A DNA stretch of 38,806 bases from Nitrospinaceae bacterium (GTDB lineage: Bacteria; Nitrospinota; Nitrospinia; Nitrospinales; VA-1), in NCBI GenBank assembly GCA_029261595.1, contig JAJDAZ010000019.1, positions 1 through 38,806 on the forward strand, given 5' to 3'. Of this stretch, positions 30,423 to 38,477 are shown in pieces (positions within the stretch are counted from its first letter, which is position 1; each line of letters starts with the position of its first letter). The notes beneath the pieces were generated by a model. It worked only from the letters and a program-made list of their open reading frames with translations. It was not told the DNA's origin and made no database searches. The position numbers and the translations under genes are program-made.

Positions 30423-30501
30423 ATAAACGCGGACGGTGATCCGAATAATCAATCAATCATGCTGGCGGTGTCCCGGCAAATAATTCAGGAGAAAAGGAAA
30501 A

Positions 30502-31464
30502 ATGGGAACCAAATCATTAACAACCCGTGGTATCGAGGGCCGGTTTTTCGCCCGTCTTCGCCAGGCGAAGGCGGCCAATTTTGTATCCCAGTTGGCCTGG
30601 TTAAATACTAATACGGATCAGGAAACCGAAACCTACCGATGGTTGGGGCAATCCCCGGCCATGCGGGAATGGATCGGCAGACGTCAGGCAAAGGGCTTCA
30701 ACGATTTTGAGTACATCATCAAAAATAAAAAGTATGAAGCCACTCTGGAAATCGACTTGGCGGATATTGAGCGCGACAAAACCGGGCAGATCATGGTCCG
30801 GGTCAATGAAATGGCCCGTCGTGCGGCCGTTCACCCATGGAAATTGATTGCCGATTTAATTTTCAAGGGCAGTTCAACCGTCTGCTACGACGGACAGTTC
30901 TTTTTCGATACCGATCATAGCGAAGGTAAATCTGGAACGCAGTCCAATGATATTGCGGTCGATATTTCGGCCCTTCCCGCGTCCCAACATGGGTCTGTGA
31001 CCGCACCGTCCACCGAAGAAATGTCTCTGGTTATTTTGCAGGCCATTTCCCAGATGATCGGCTTCCGTGATGACCAGGGCGAACCGATGAGTGAAGATGC
31101 CCGGGAATTTTTGGTCGTCGGTCCAACTTCACTCAATCCACAGATGCTGGCGTCGGTGACCAAGCCTTCCCTGTCGGGCGGTGAGACAAATGCCCTGGTG
31201 GCTTCCGGTTATAAGGTGAATGTCCTGGCAACCCCACGGCTTGCGCCTGTCACTGCCCCATGGACCGATGAAATTGCTGTTTTCCGCACCGATGCGGATA
31301 TGAAGCCTTTCATTCTCCAGGAGGAAAAACCGTTGTCTTTAAAATCTAAGGGCGCGGGTTCCGAGCATGAGTTTGACGAGGACAAGTGGCAATTCGGGAT
31401 CGATGTTCGCCGAAATGCTGGTTACGGCCTCTGGCAGTACGGTGTTTTAGCAACGATGATCTAA
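30502..31464 (+). CDS. Major capsid protein (Mu gpT-like)
   Basis: 320 residues, AGGAGAAAAGG ribosome-binding site. YRWLGQSPAMREWIGRRQAK, then FEYIIKNKKYEATLEIDLAD, HPWKLIADLIFKGSSTVCYD, and QFFFDTDHSEG are hallmarks of the Mu-type major head subunit (gpT), which adopts the HK97 fold. It pairs here with lambda-type portal and terminase. The last residues (LKSKGAGSEHEFDED, then YGLWQYG) also fit that family. Confidence 0.88.
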   Translation: MGTKSLTTRGIEGRFFARLRQAKAANFVSQLAWLNTNTDQETETYRWLGQSPAMREWIGRRQAKGFNDFEYIIKNKKYEATLEIDLADIERDKTGQIMVRVNEMARRAAVHPWKLIADLIFKGSSTVCYDGQFFFDTDHSEGKSGTQSNDIAVDISALPASQHGSVTAPSTEEMSLVILQAISQMIGFRDDQGEPMSEDAREFLVVGPTSLNPQMLASVTKPSLSGGETNALVASGYKVNVLATPRLAPVTAPWTDEIAVFRTDADMKPFILQEEKPLSLKSKGAGSEHEFDEDKWQFGIDVRRNAGYGLWQYGVLATMI

Positions 31465-31496
31465 ACAGTAATTTTACAAATTACTTTGGAGATTAA

Positions 31497-31520
31497 AGCC
31501 GGGATCGCAAGATCCCGGCT
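31497..31520 (+). other. Perfect hairpin with GCAA (GNRA) tetraloop after the capsid gene
   Basis: AGCCGGGATC-GCAA-GATCCCGGCT: ten perfect base pairs and a stable tetraloop. No T-run follows, so it is unlikely to terminate; it may protect or process the abundant capsid mRNA. Confidence 0.6.
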
Positions 31521-31550
31521 GACCCAAACAAATCATGAGGAAAAATCACG

Positions 31551-32045
31551 ATGAAAAAATATAAAGTCCTAGCTCCCGGCGGGTTGCCGATCGCAATAGG
31601 AAGCATCATAAAAGTCACGGAGAAACAGGCGAAGCGTCATCGGCACGTTTTGAAAAAGCTTGATGGGGTCGGTTGTTATGAGGTGGTTGAAACCATGTCA
31701 TTTAAAAACCAGGAAACCTTTGAGTCCGACATGGATCTGTCCTCGATGTTCAAGATCGGAATGTTGGAAATGGATGGACAGACCCATGACCCTACCCAGG
31801 GCAAACGCAAGAAAAAGAAAAGTACAGAAGGACCATCAACCGGGGGTTCCGGTTCTGATGAATCCAAATATAAAGATTATTCCATCGAAGACCTGAAGGC
31901 CGAAATCGCTAAACGGGATATCAGCCACCATCACAGCGCGGGGATCAAGAAGCTCACCGCACTTTTGGACGCCGATGACAAAGCAAAAGAGGAAGCGGCC
32001 AGAAAAGCGGACGATGAGGGAAACGGCGGCGACGGCGACGAATAA
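31551..32045 (+). CDS. Hypothetical head protein with SAP/HeH-like helix pair
   Basis: 164 residues. Three parts: a small N-terminal fold (YKVLAPGGLPIAIGSIIKVT), a basic and Ser/Gly-rich linker (KRKKKKS, STGGSGSDES), and YSIEDLKAEIAKRDISHHHS then GIKKLTALLDADDK, which resembles SAP/HeH helix-extension-helix DNA-binding motifs, with a very acidic end. Position after the capsid gene suggests a capsid-associated protein that touches DNA. Confidence 0.55.
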   Translation: MKKYKVLAPGGLPIAIGSIIKVTEKQAKRHRHVLKKLDGVGCYEVVETMSFKNQETFESDMDLSSMFKIGMLEMDGQTHDPTQGKRKKKKSTEGPSTGGSGSDESKYKDYSIEDLKAEIAKRDISHHHSAGIKKLTALLDADDKAKEEAARKADDEGNGGDGDE

Positions 32046-32054
32046 GAGGTTTAA

Positions 32055-32384
32055 ATGAGCTTTCAGGATGATGTTCAGGACGATCTGGAAAATGTTTTTT
32101 ATAGAACCGGGTCCGGCGAATTTGAAAGATCAGCGGCTTATACCCCGGTGACAGGATCACCAGACACGCTGGATGGCGAGTTTATAGACATCACCGAACT
32201 GGATCGAAACGAAGTGGAGGTCGGGGAGCGCGGGAGTCAGCCAACTTTTTCTTGTGCGACATCAAATGTCCCAAATGCGGCGCATGGAGATTTGTTTGTG
32301 ATTGAATCGGCGACCTACAAAACGGTGGGCGTTGATAAGAATAATTTGAGTAAGACGACGACCTTCATCCTGGAAAAACAGTGA
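32055..32384 (+). CDS. Head-tail adaptor (lambda FII-like)
   Basis: 109 residues, AAGAGG ribosome-binding site. A beta-rich pattern with EFIDITELDRNEVEVGERGS and GDLFVIESATYKTVGVDKNN matches small head-tail connector proteins (FII-type). It sits in the usual place between capsid and tail genes. Confidence 0.6.
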   Translation: MSFQDDVQDDLENVFYRTGSGEFERSAAYTPVTGSPDTLDGEFIDITELDRNEVEVGERGSQPTFSCATSNVPNAAHGDLFVIESATYKTVGVDKNNLSKTTTFILEKQ

Positions 32385-32848
32385 CGGACTATTCGACTTT
32401 GGCAGACGCGATTAAAACGACGCTCTGGGGTGATTCGTGGATCGATGATTTTCCGAATATCAAGGTCATTGAATCGTATCAGCGGGAACCGTCTTTACAG
32501 GGGGCGGATTCGCCGTTCTTCAGGGAAAACGAAGGCCCGTTCATTGTCATTGTCCCCAAGGTTTCAGGGAAGTCTGAGGTTGCAGGCACGGTCACGCAGG
32601 TCGTGGAGTCGATCCCGGTGGAGATCCTTATGGTGTCCGGCGGAACGGATATTGTCGCCGCGGAAAAAGAACACGAAACGATTTTATACAACCTGGATCG
32701 GGTGCTGGATAACCAGAATTTATTTGGTGAAGGATTTGGGATCTCCGGTTTCATGGCAGGCATGAACCAAGCCACATCCCGGTTTAAAAAGGGCAATGTT
32801 TTTTATTACTCATCAAAAATTACCTTCTCCGTGGAATTGAACGCATGA
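32381..32848 (+). CDS. Tail-terminator-like protein, copy 1 (155 aa)
   Basis: GTG start overlapping the stop of the previous gene. DAIKTTLWGDSWIDDFPNIK, VIESYQREPSLQG and HETILYNLDRVLD pair with corresponding stretches of the next gene. By position it corresponds to lambda U or Z: tail completion and head joining. Fold not confirmed from sequence. Confidence 0.6.
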   Translation: MTDYSTLADAIKTTLWGDSWIDDFPNIKVIESYQREPSLQGADSPFFRENEGPFIVIVPKVSGKSEVAGTVTQVVESIPVEILMVSGGTDIVAAEKEHETILYNLDRVLDNQNLFGEGFGISGFMAGMNQATSRFKKGNVFYYSSKITFSVELNA

Positions 32849-33381
32849 CCCTTCACACACATTTATCAGAGTCGATCAAGGTCACGCTTGGCAACGATTC
32901 ATGGCTGGAGAACGCGGCCAACGTCAAGACGATTGAGAGTCATCGCCGTGAGTTTTCTTTGCAAGGGGATGACGACCGTCCGTTCTACAAAGAAACGGAA
33001 CTTCCAGCCCTTGCCATAGACACCAAGGCGGGCGGCAAGGAGCAAAACTGGGAAACCGTGGGGGAAGTCCGAGAAAAAATTTTTGCCGAGATTTCCACGA
33101 TATCCGGCGACGTGGACGCGCACACGGCGGCGGTCAATCACGACACGATTATCAAAAATTTAGAGCGCGTGCTTCAAGAACAGATCACCTCGGAAAAAGA
33201 TTTAGGCGCCGATGCCCTGGTCAAAGATGTTTCGACAGAAACGGATGTTCCGTTCAAAAAAGGCAATGTGACGTATTACGTTTCCCGGACAACTTTTACG
33301 GTGGATCAAACGAGAAATTTTGAACTTTCGGTATATGACGGCAACGCGCCGGGTTTTGAAGACACGGATGAAATTTTTTAA
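32845..33381 (+). CDS. Tail-terminator-like protein, copy 2 (178 aa)
   Basis: Paralogue of the preceding product: SIKVTLGNDSWLENAANVKT, IESHRREFSLQGDD, HDTIIKNLERVLQE and FKKGNVTYYVSRTTF line up with copy 1, and the end adds 20 acidic residues. Tandem duplication of a tail-completion gene. Both copies are intact, so they may form a mixed ring or have split roles. Confidence 0.6.
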   Translation: MTLHTHLSESIKVTLGNDSWLENAANVKTIESHRREFSLQGDDDRPFYKETELPALAIDTKAGGKEQNWETVGEVREKIFAEISTISGDVDAHTAAVNHDTIIKNLERVLQEQITSEKDLGADALVKDVSTETDVPFKKGNVTYYVSRTTFTVDQTRNFELSVYDGNAPGFEDTDEIF

Positions 33382-33419
33382 TCCCGACCATTGATGAAAA
33401 ATAACAGGAGAACAATTTA

Positions 33420-34466
33420 ATGGCTATAAAACATATCGTTTCCGGGTGGCGCGGATTTTCAAAAGGCAAAGAAACGTCCTATGGAACAGTAAAAACGGTG
33501 GACACGCTTCTGAACTTCAAGGGTCAACCTGCGGATGTCAAGGTTAAGGACCAGGTTATGAATGAGGATGAGATTTCGGGCTTCAGTGAGGCCACGACCC
33601 GGACCATCCTTACAAAATCGCTTGAATTGACACATGAGCAAAGAGCCATGCCGCACAACCTCGCGTTATTCATGGCGCTCTGTATGGGGAAGATCACCAC
33701 GGATCAACCGGACAATGTGAACGATCCCGCCGCATACCGGCATTACCTTGAACGGGATTTGACAACGGTGGATCTGAAATCGGTCACCATGGTTGAGAAC
33801 GATGGCGTTCAACAAAAACAATACCCTGGCATATTTTGTAAATCCGTTGAAATAAAAGGCGACCGTGAAGGGTTTGTGGAAATGACGGCCGAAATTATGG
33901 GTAACGGCGGTCAATCGAACAACGCGGAGTCAAAGCCATCTGCGGAAGCTGAATCTTATTTGCGTTATGGAGACATGACGTTCAAACGCGGCGGGAGTCT
34001 TTCGGGGACCGTTGCCGCGCAGTCTTTAGCGGTTGGGGGATCGCCTGTGGACCTCAGTTCAAAACTAAGGTCTTTCTCTTACAAGATCGATAACCTGGCT
34101 CGACCGATTTATGAAATTGGGGACCAGACAAAACAGGTCTCCCGCGCAGAACGTGGTCGCCGCTGGGAGCACACCCTCAACTGCCAATTCGAAGTTGAAG
34201 ACACGTCCCATCATGACGCCATGCTTGCGGGGACTCAATATATTCTTCACATCCCGATCATTGGTGATGTGATTGGCGGCGGGAGCGGTGACGAAAATTA
34301 CCGCTGTGAACTTTACTTCCCCATTGTCGAGTATTTAGAAACCCCTAAAACATACGATGACAACGGCATTCTTATTGTCGATGCAAATTTTCAGGTATTG
34401 GAAGATTCCACTTATGGGTCGGTCATAGCGGAGATCCATAACAAAGTAGTTTCATATTTAGCATAA
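33420..34466 (+). CDS. Major tail protein (tail tube)
   Basis: 348 residues, AACAGGAGAAC ribosome-binding site. Position between terminators and chaperone, and the pattern GRRWEHTLNCQFEVEDTSHH with beta-rich flanks (KLRSFSYKIDNLARPIYEIG), suit a siphovirus tube protein that polymerises into the tail shaft around the tape measure. Confidence 0.75.
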   Translation: MAIKHIVSGWRGFSKGKETSYGTVKTVDTLLNFKGQPADVKVKDQVMNEDEISGFSEATTRTILTKSLELTHEQRAMPHNLALFMALCMGKITTDQPDNVNDPAAYRHYLERDLTTVDLKSVTMVENDGVQQKQYPGIFCKSVEIKGDREGFVEMTAEIMGNGGQSNNAESKPSAEAESYLRYGDMTFKRGGSLSGTVAAQSLAVGGSPVDLSSKLRSFSYKIDNLARPIYEIGDQTKQVSRAERGRRWEHTLNCQFEVEDTSHHDAMLAGTQYILHIPIIGDVIGGGSGDENYRCELYFPIVEYLETPKTYDDNGILIVDANFQVLEDSTYGSVIAEIHNKVVSYLA

Positions 34467-34476
34467 GGAGAATTTT

Positions 34477-34878
34477 ATGGGTTTATGCGTGAATCCTGTG
34501 AGCCAGCGAATCCGGGTCAATGTGGATGGAGGGTATTTTATTTTTCCTGTCCGCAATCCTAGCTCGGAGGAATATTTTGAGTACAAAAAAAAACGGAAGG
34601 GAACGCTAAATTCTAAGAGAGGGAAAATCGACTTCAACTCTTCCCTTGAAATTGAAACAATCAAATATGTTGAAAGGTTATTGCTTGGTATCGAAGCGTA
34701 CAAGGACGGGAAGAAAGAAGAGGCGACCTATTTCAATAAGGCAGAAGAAAAAGAAAGCCTTCTGACTCCGGAAGTCCCTAACTGGGTCCAATTTATTCCT
34801 GAAAATATAAAGTTCCAAATTGGGCAATTGCTTGAATTTGTGGACGCCAGTTTTGAGGAAGACCTGGAAAAAAACTGA
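34477..34878 (+). CDS. Tail assembly chaperone (gpG-like)
   Basis: 133 residues, ATAAGGAGAA ribosome-binding site. The N-terminal part is a small beta domain (VDGGYFIFPVRNPSSEEYFE), the rest helical and acidic. The last codons GAA AAA AAC TGA contain the slippery heptamer A AAA AAC (34869-34875), so a fraction of ribosomes shift -1 to give the longer GT form. It coats the tape measure during assembly and is absent from the virion. Confidence 0.8.
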   Translation: MGLCVNPVSQRIRVNVDGGYFIFPVRNPSSEEYFEYKKKRKGTLNSKRGKIDFNSSLEIETIKYVERLLLGIEAYKDGKKEEATYFNKAEEKESLLTPEVPNWVQFIPENIKFQIGQLLEFVDASFEEDLEKN

Positions 34879-35171
34879 TTGACTACCTCAGTACCATTCC
34901 GCGCCTGAGAGTAGATTTTCATAAAGCGATTGAAGAAGCGGAGAAGGATAACGCCAGCCCGGATTGGGTGGCCGAGAATCATCCATATACAAAATACGCG
35001 GAAAGATTTGATGATGATTTTAAAAGGTGGGTCGATGATCTGACTTTCTATCGTGGATTGCAGGAAGGAGGTTATCCGCTTGAAAAAAACGACCTCACCA
35101 TTTTTGAGTGGCGGTGTCTTGGACTCATCAAGAATCTAAAAACGGAGCTGTTAAAGAATGAAACATTTTAG
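34477..35171 (+). CDS. Tail chaperone frameshift product (gpGT-like)
   Basis: A -1 shift at A AAA AAC (34869-34875) joins 133 codons of G to a 98-residue T domain that runs from CTG ATT GAC at 34875 to the stop at 35169-35171 (231 residues in all). The T reading frame has no good start of its own (a GTG at 34968 is internal) and continues DYLSTIPRLRVDFHKAIEEA, then a helical domain. The pattern and place before the tape measure are exactly those of lambda G/GT. Confidence 0.82.
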
Positions 35172-35364
35172 GGCTTTAAAAAAGATTGAAGTTGAAAACG
35201 GTGGGGAAACTGTCCGGATTGTCAAAGGGGAAGTATTTGCCTTTGCCGGCAAGGTTATAGACACCCTGGAACCCACGAGTTACGAAGAAATTGACCCAAA
35301 ACATTTGGATGACGTCCCTCTCGATTTAAAAGGGAACTCTTCAAATGAAGATGAAGAAGAATAA
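35158..35364 (+). CDS. Hypothetical tail-region protein (68 aa)
   Basis: Overlaps the end of the T frame. A compact first half (KIEVENGGETVRIVKGEVFA) is followed by an acidic tail (SSNEDEEE). Family unknown; small genes in this position are common between T and the tape measure. Confidence 0.5.
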   Translation: MKHFRALKKIEVENGGETVRIVKGEVFAFAGKVIDTLEPTSYEEIDPKHLDDVPLDLKGNSSNEDEEE

Positions 35365-35378
35365 CGGAAAATTGAATC

Positions 35379-37208
35379 ATGGGGATCAATGTTGAAACAG
35401 CAAATTACAAAGTCGCTGGTAAATTCGACGATCAGATAACTTCAAAGTCGAAAAAAGCGTTTGCCCAGTTCCAAAAAAATGCAAAGGTCGCGTTTAAAGC
35501 GGCGGCGGTTGCCATTGCGGGGGTGACGACCGCGCTGGTCGCAATGACAAGTAAAACACTTGATTCGTTTGACGCCGTTGGAAAGTTCGCAGACAGGGCC
35601 GGGATCACGACCGATGCCCTTCAGGAAATGCGATTTGCGTTTGATCTGGCAGGTGTCGGGGTCGAGGCAATCGATAAGGCGTTTCTGACTTTTGGGAAGC
35701 GCCTCGGGAAAGCTCGACAAGATATCGGAGCTCTCAAGGGCGGCTTGAAGGGTGGCGAGGAGGCACTTCTCGAAGCGTTACTCGCGACGGAAAACACAAC
35801 CGACGCAATCCAATTAATGTTTGAGGCGATGGCCAACGCGGAAAGCCAGACCCGGAAATTGGCCATTGCAGACGCCGCCTTCGGTGCCGCCGGGCTCAGG
35901 ATGACCGCCGCTTTTAACGATGGCATTGACTCATTCAACGAAGCGAGACAATCGGCGCAACGTCTGGGGATTGTGATCGATGAAAGTTTGATCCGTAAAG
36001 CGGAAAGGTTAAACGATGAAATGACCCTGGTGTCCGCCGTTATAAAGAGCAGTTTTCAATCCGGTTTGATCAATGGCTTTGTGGATGATTTTGGGGAGCT
36101 TCATGAAATGGTGGTTGACCCTGATTTTCGGCAGGGGATGGAAGACATCGGGGAACTCATGGGCGGGTTCCTTCGCCTCCTGGTGAAGAATGCAAAAACC
36201 ATTTCTATCACATCGGCATCCATAGCGGCTTTGTTCCTCGCGTCCAACGTTGCCGGGGCTGTTGGCTTGAAGGGCCGCCTTGCGGGGATTCTGTCCCTGC
36301 TTGCGGCTGTATCTGCAGGGATATTGGTTTTCAATGAATTTGCGGCGGCTGAGGAAAATGTTGCCAATAAAGGCAGTAAGACAGCCAAAGTTGTCATTGA
36401 AATGGCAAAAGAGACCAGGGAATTAAGAGACGCCTCGGAAGACATGATCGACACTTTCAGCAATTTTGGGGCTTCATTCCCTCCCCTTCAAAGTCAGTTT
36501 ATTGGAATGACTGAGGGTATGGCAGGAGGCCAGAATGAATTTATCGAAGGGGCGCGAGCTGGGTTGAGCGAATATGGAGAGACAGTAGGGACTGTGGCAA
36601 CCCAAGCACAACGGGCATTTTCTTCCGGTTTCCAACGGATGGAGGATACGCTCGTCCAATTTTTTAAAACAGGAAAGTTTGAAACAGCGGATTTTTTTGA
36701 TTTTTTTATTACAGAACTATTTCGTCTTCAAGCACAAAAACTTTTCCTCCAGCCACTTGCCGGGTTTTTGGATGGTTTTCTAGGGTCATTCGGTGGTGTT
36801 CAGGGGACCTCCCCGGAGGCCGTGCCTTTTGGCGGGTTCAATTCCAATCTCATCAACTCAGGGGGTGTGCCGGATATTTCAGGTTTCGGCAGTTTCGGCG
36901 ACTTCGACACCGGGATCGACCGGGTTCCCCGGAATATGTTTGCCCGTATCCATGAAGGGGAAACGGTTTTAAACCAAAAGGCGGCGGATAACTTTCGCTC
37001 CGGGGGTCTTGGGAATTCCGTCAGCGTCACGATCATCAACCAATCCGGCGGGGAAGTGCAGACGCGGCAAACGCGCAATGCTGGCGGCGGCGTGGATCTG
37101 GAATTCATGATTGGCAAGGCGGTGGCCAAAGACATCAAAAATGGCGGCCCCGCCCACCAGGCGATTCGTAAAACGTTTGCCACTAACGTCAGAACCAATT
37201 CGAGGTAG
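35379..37208 (+). CDS. Tape measure protein
   Basis: 609 residues. The N-terminus KVAGKFDDQITSKSKKAFAQ begins a long helical region (Ala- and Lys-rich), with a hydrophobic stretch near residues 270-315 (SITSASIAALFLASNVAGAV, then LLAAVSAGILVFN) as in lambda-type tape measures. The C-terminus PRNMFARIHEGETVLNQKAA is a known phage tail motif. At about 0.15 nm per residue the tail would be near 90 nm long. It is placed after the chaperone pair as expected. Confidence 0.85.
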   Translation: MGINVETANYKVAGKFDDQITSKSKKAFAQFQKNAKVAFKAAAVAIAGVTTALVAMTSKTLDSFDAVGKFADRAGITTDALQEMRFAFDLAGVGVEAIDKAFLTFGKRLGKARQDIGALKGGLKGGEEALLEALLATENTTDAIQLMFEAMANAESQTRKLAIADAAFGAAGLRMTAAFNDGIDSFNEARQSAQRLGIVIDESLIRKAERLNDEMTLVSAVIKSSFQSGLINGFVDDFGELHEMVVDPDFRQGMEDIGELMGGFLRLLVKNAKTISITSASIAALFLASNVAGAVGLKGRLAGILSLLAAVSAGILVFNEFAAAEENVANKGSKTAKVVIEMAKETRELRDASEDMIDTFSNFGASFPPLQSQFIGMTEGMAGGQNEFIEGARAGLSEYGETVGTVATQAQRAFSSGFQRMEDTLVQFFKTGKFETADFFDFFITELFRLQAQKLFLQPLAGFLDGFLGSFGGVQGTSPEAVPFGGFNSNLINSGGVPDISGFGSFGDFDTGIDRVPRNMFARIHEGETVLNQKAADNFRSGGLGNSVSVTIINQSGGEVQTRQTRNAGGGVDLEFMIGKAVAKDIKNGGPAHQAIRKTFATNVRTNSR

Positions 37209-37210
37209 TC

Positions 37211-37561
37211 ATGCCGACCTGGCCAGGGACATTGCCACAGAAATTCAGTGCAGACGGTTACGACGAATCGCCGCCGGACAATCTTATTCGTTCCAAGCCG
37301 GATGCGGGGCCGGCTAAAGTTCGCCGACGCACCACGGCCAATGTCCGGCCGTATAAAACATCGTTGCGCATGACCTCCGCACAGTTGGACACGCTGGACA
37401 CTTTTTATGTGACGACTTTAGTCAGCGGGTCGCTGGCGTTTGACTGGCAGGAACCCCGGTCGTTGAGCACAAAGTCCTTTCGGTTTGTGTCCAAGCCAAA
37501 ATACCAGGCGCAGGGCGGGGATTTCTGGAACGTGGCCCTGGACCTGGAGCAATTGCCGTGA
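37211..37561 (+). CDS. Minor tail protein (116 aa)
   Basis: Basic and beta-rich: KFSADGYDESPPDNLIRSKP, VRRRTTANVRPYKTSLRMTS. Located directly after the tape measure, where lambda-type phages encode M and L; likely a distal tail component. It overlaps the next gene by four bases. Confidence 0.62.
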   Translation: MPTWPGTLPQKFSADGYDESPPDNLIRSKPDAGPAKVRRRTTANVRPYKTSLRMTSAQLDTLDTFYVTTLVSGSLAFDWQEPRSLSTKSFRFVSKPKYQAQGGDFWNVALDLEQLP

Positions 37562-38025
37562 CGGTTTCAGACACATTTAAAACGGAGGTTTTCAAGCAGG
37601 AGACTTCCGAGTGTTTCATTTTGCTGGTGACCATCGATCATGCGGACCTTGCGGCCCCAATCCGGGCTTCCTCCGATGGTGTGGACACGGTGAGCCGGGG
37701 CAATACGTTTGTTTCGTTTCCGTTTGAATTGACGTTGCCGTCGTCCTCGGATGAAGAACCGCCGCAGGCAAAACTGGTGATCGATAACGTGGACCGTCAG
37801 ATCGTACAGGCCATCCGGTCAATATCATCTCCGCCGTCGGTGCTGATGGAAATCGTGCTGGCTTCGGATGTGGACACCGTCGAGATTGATTGTCCGGATT
37901 TTGAATTGATCAACGTGGATTACGATTCGTTGACCGTCCAGGGCGTGTTGACCCAGGAACGGTTTCTTTCCGAACCGTATCCGCATTTAAAAATGACGCC
38001 TGCAAATTTTCCAGGATTGTTTTGA
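37558..38025 (+). CDS. DUF1833-like minor tail protein (lambda gpL-like)
   Basis: 155 residues from a GTG. LLVTIDHADLAAPIRASSDG, then SFPFELTLPSSSDEEPPQAK, LVIDNVDRQIVQAIRS and LINVDYDSLTVQGVL are typical of the DUF1833 tail family. It belongs to the distal tail baseplate. The end overlaps the peptidase start. Confidence 0.75.
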   Translation: MTVSDTFKTEVFKQETSECFILLVTIDHADLAAPIRASSDGVDTVSRGNTFVSFPFELTLPSSSDEEPPQAKLVIDNVDRQIVQAIRSISSPPSVLMEIVLASDVDTVEIDCPDFELINVDYDSLTVQGVLTQERFLSEPYPHLKMTPANFPGLF

Positions 38026-38477
38026 TGCCGGAATTACCTCGCTGGGCAAAAAATTATATTGGAATTCCGTTTTTGGAGTTGGGGCGGGATGAGAACGGGT
38101 GCGATTGCTGGGGACTCACCCGGTTGATCTCGATGAAGGAACTGGGGTTCACGGTGCCCAGTTTCACGGAAGAGTACTCCAGCACTTATAAAGGCAAAAA
38201 CGTTGCCCAGGCGTTGGACACCCTGGGCGTTAAAGATGAACATTGGGAAGAAATCCCGGCGGGTGAAGAACGGCTTGGGGATCATATTTTAATGTACGGA
38301 AGCTATGAAATAGACGGCAAAAGATATCGCGCGCCCATGCACGTTGGGTTGGTGTTGGCCCCGGGGGTCATGATCCATATCGAGCAGTGCATTGATTCGG
38401 TTTTATGCCCTTACCGGGAAGACCGCCACATGAAACGCCGGGTGATCGCGTTTTATCGGTATCGGGGGTCAGCATGA
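38025..38477 (+). CDS. NlpC/P60 tail peptidase (lambda gpK-like)
   Basis: 150 residues; ATG at 38025 preferred over TTG at 38022. GCDCWGL holds the catalytic Cys28, and MHVGLVLAPGVMIHIE supplies His106 with a second His118. Tail-tip NlpC/P60 enzymes open peptidoglycan during DNA entry. The gene is coupled to J by a four-base overlap. Confidence 0.85.
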   Translation: MPELPRWAKNYIGIPFLELGRDENGCDCWGLTRLISMKELGFTVPSFTEEYSSTYKGKNVAQALDTLGVKDEHWEEIPAGEERLGDHILMYGSYEIDGKRYRAPMHVGLVLAPGVMIHIEQCIDSVLCPYREDRHMKRRVIAFYRYRGSA

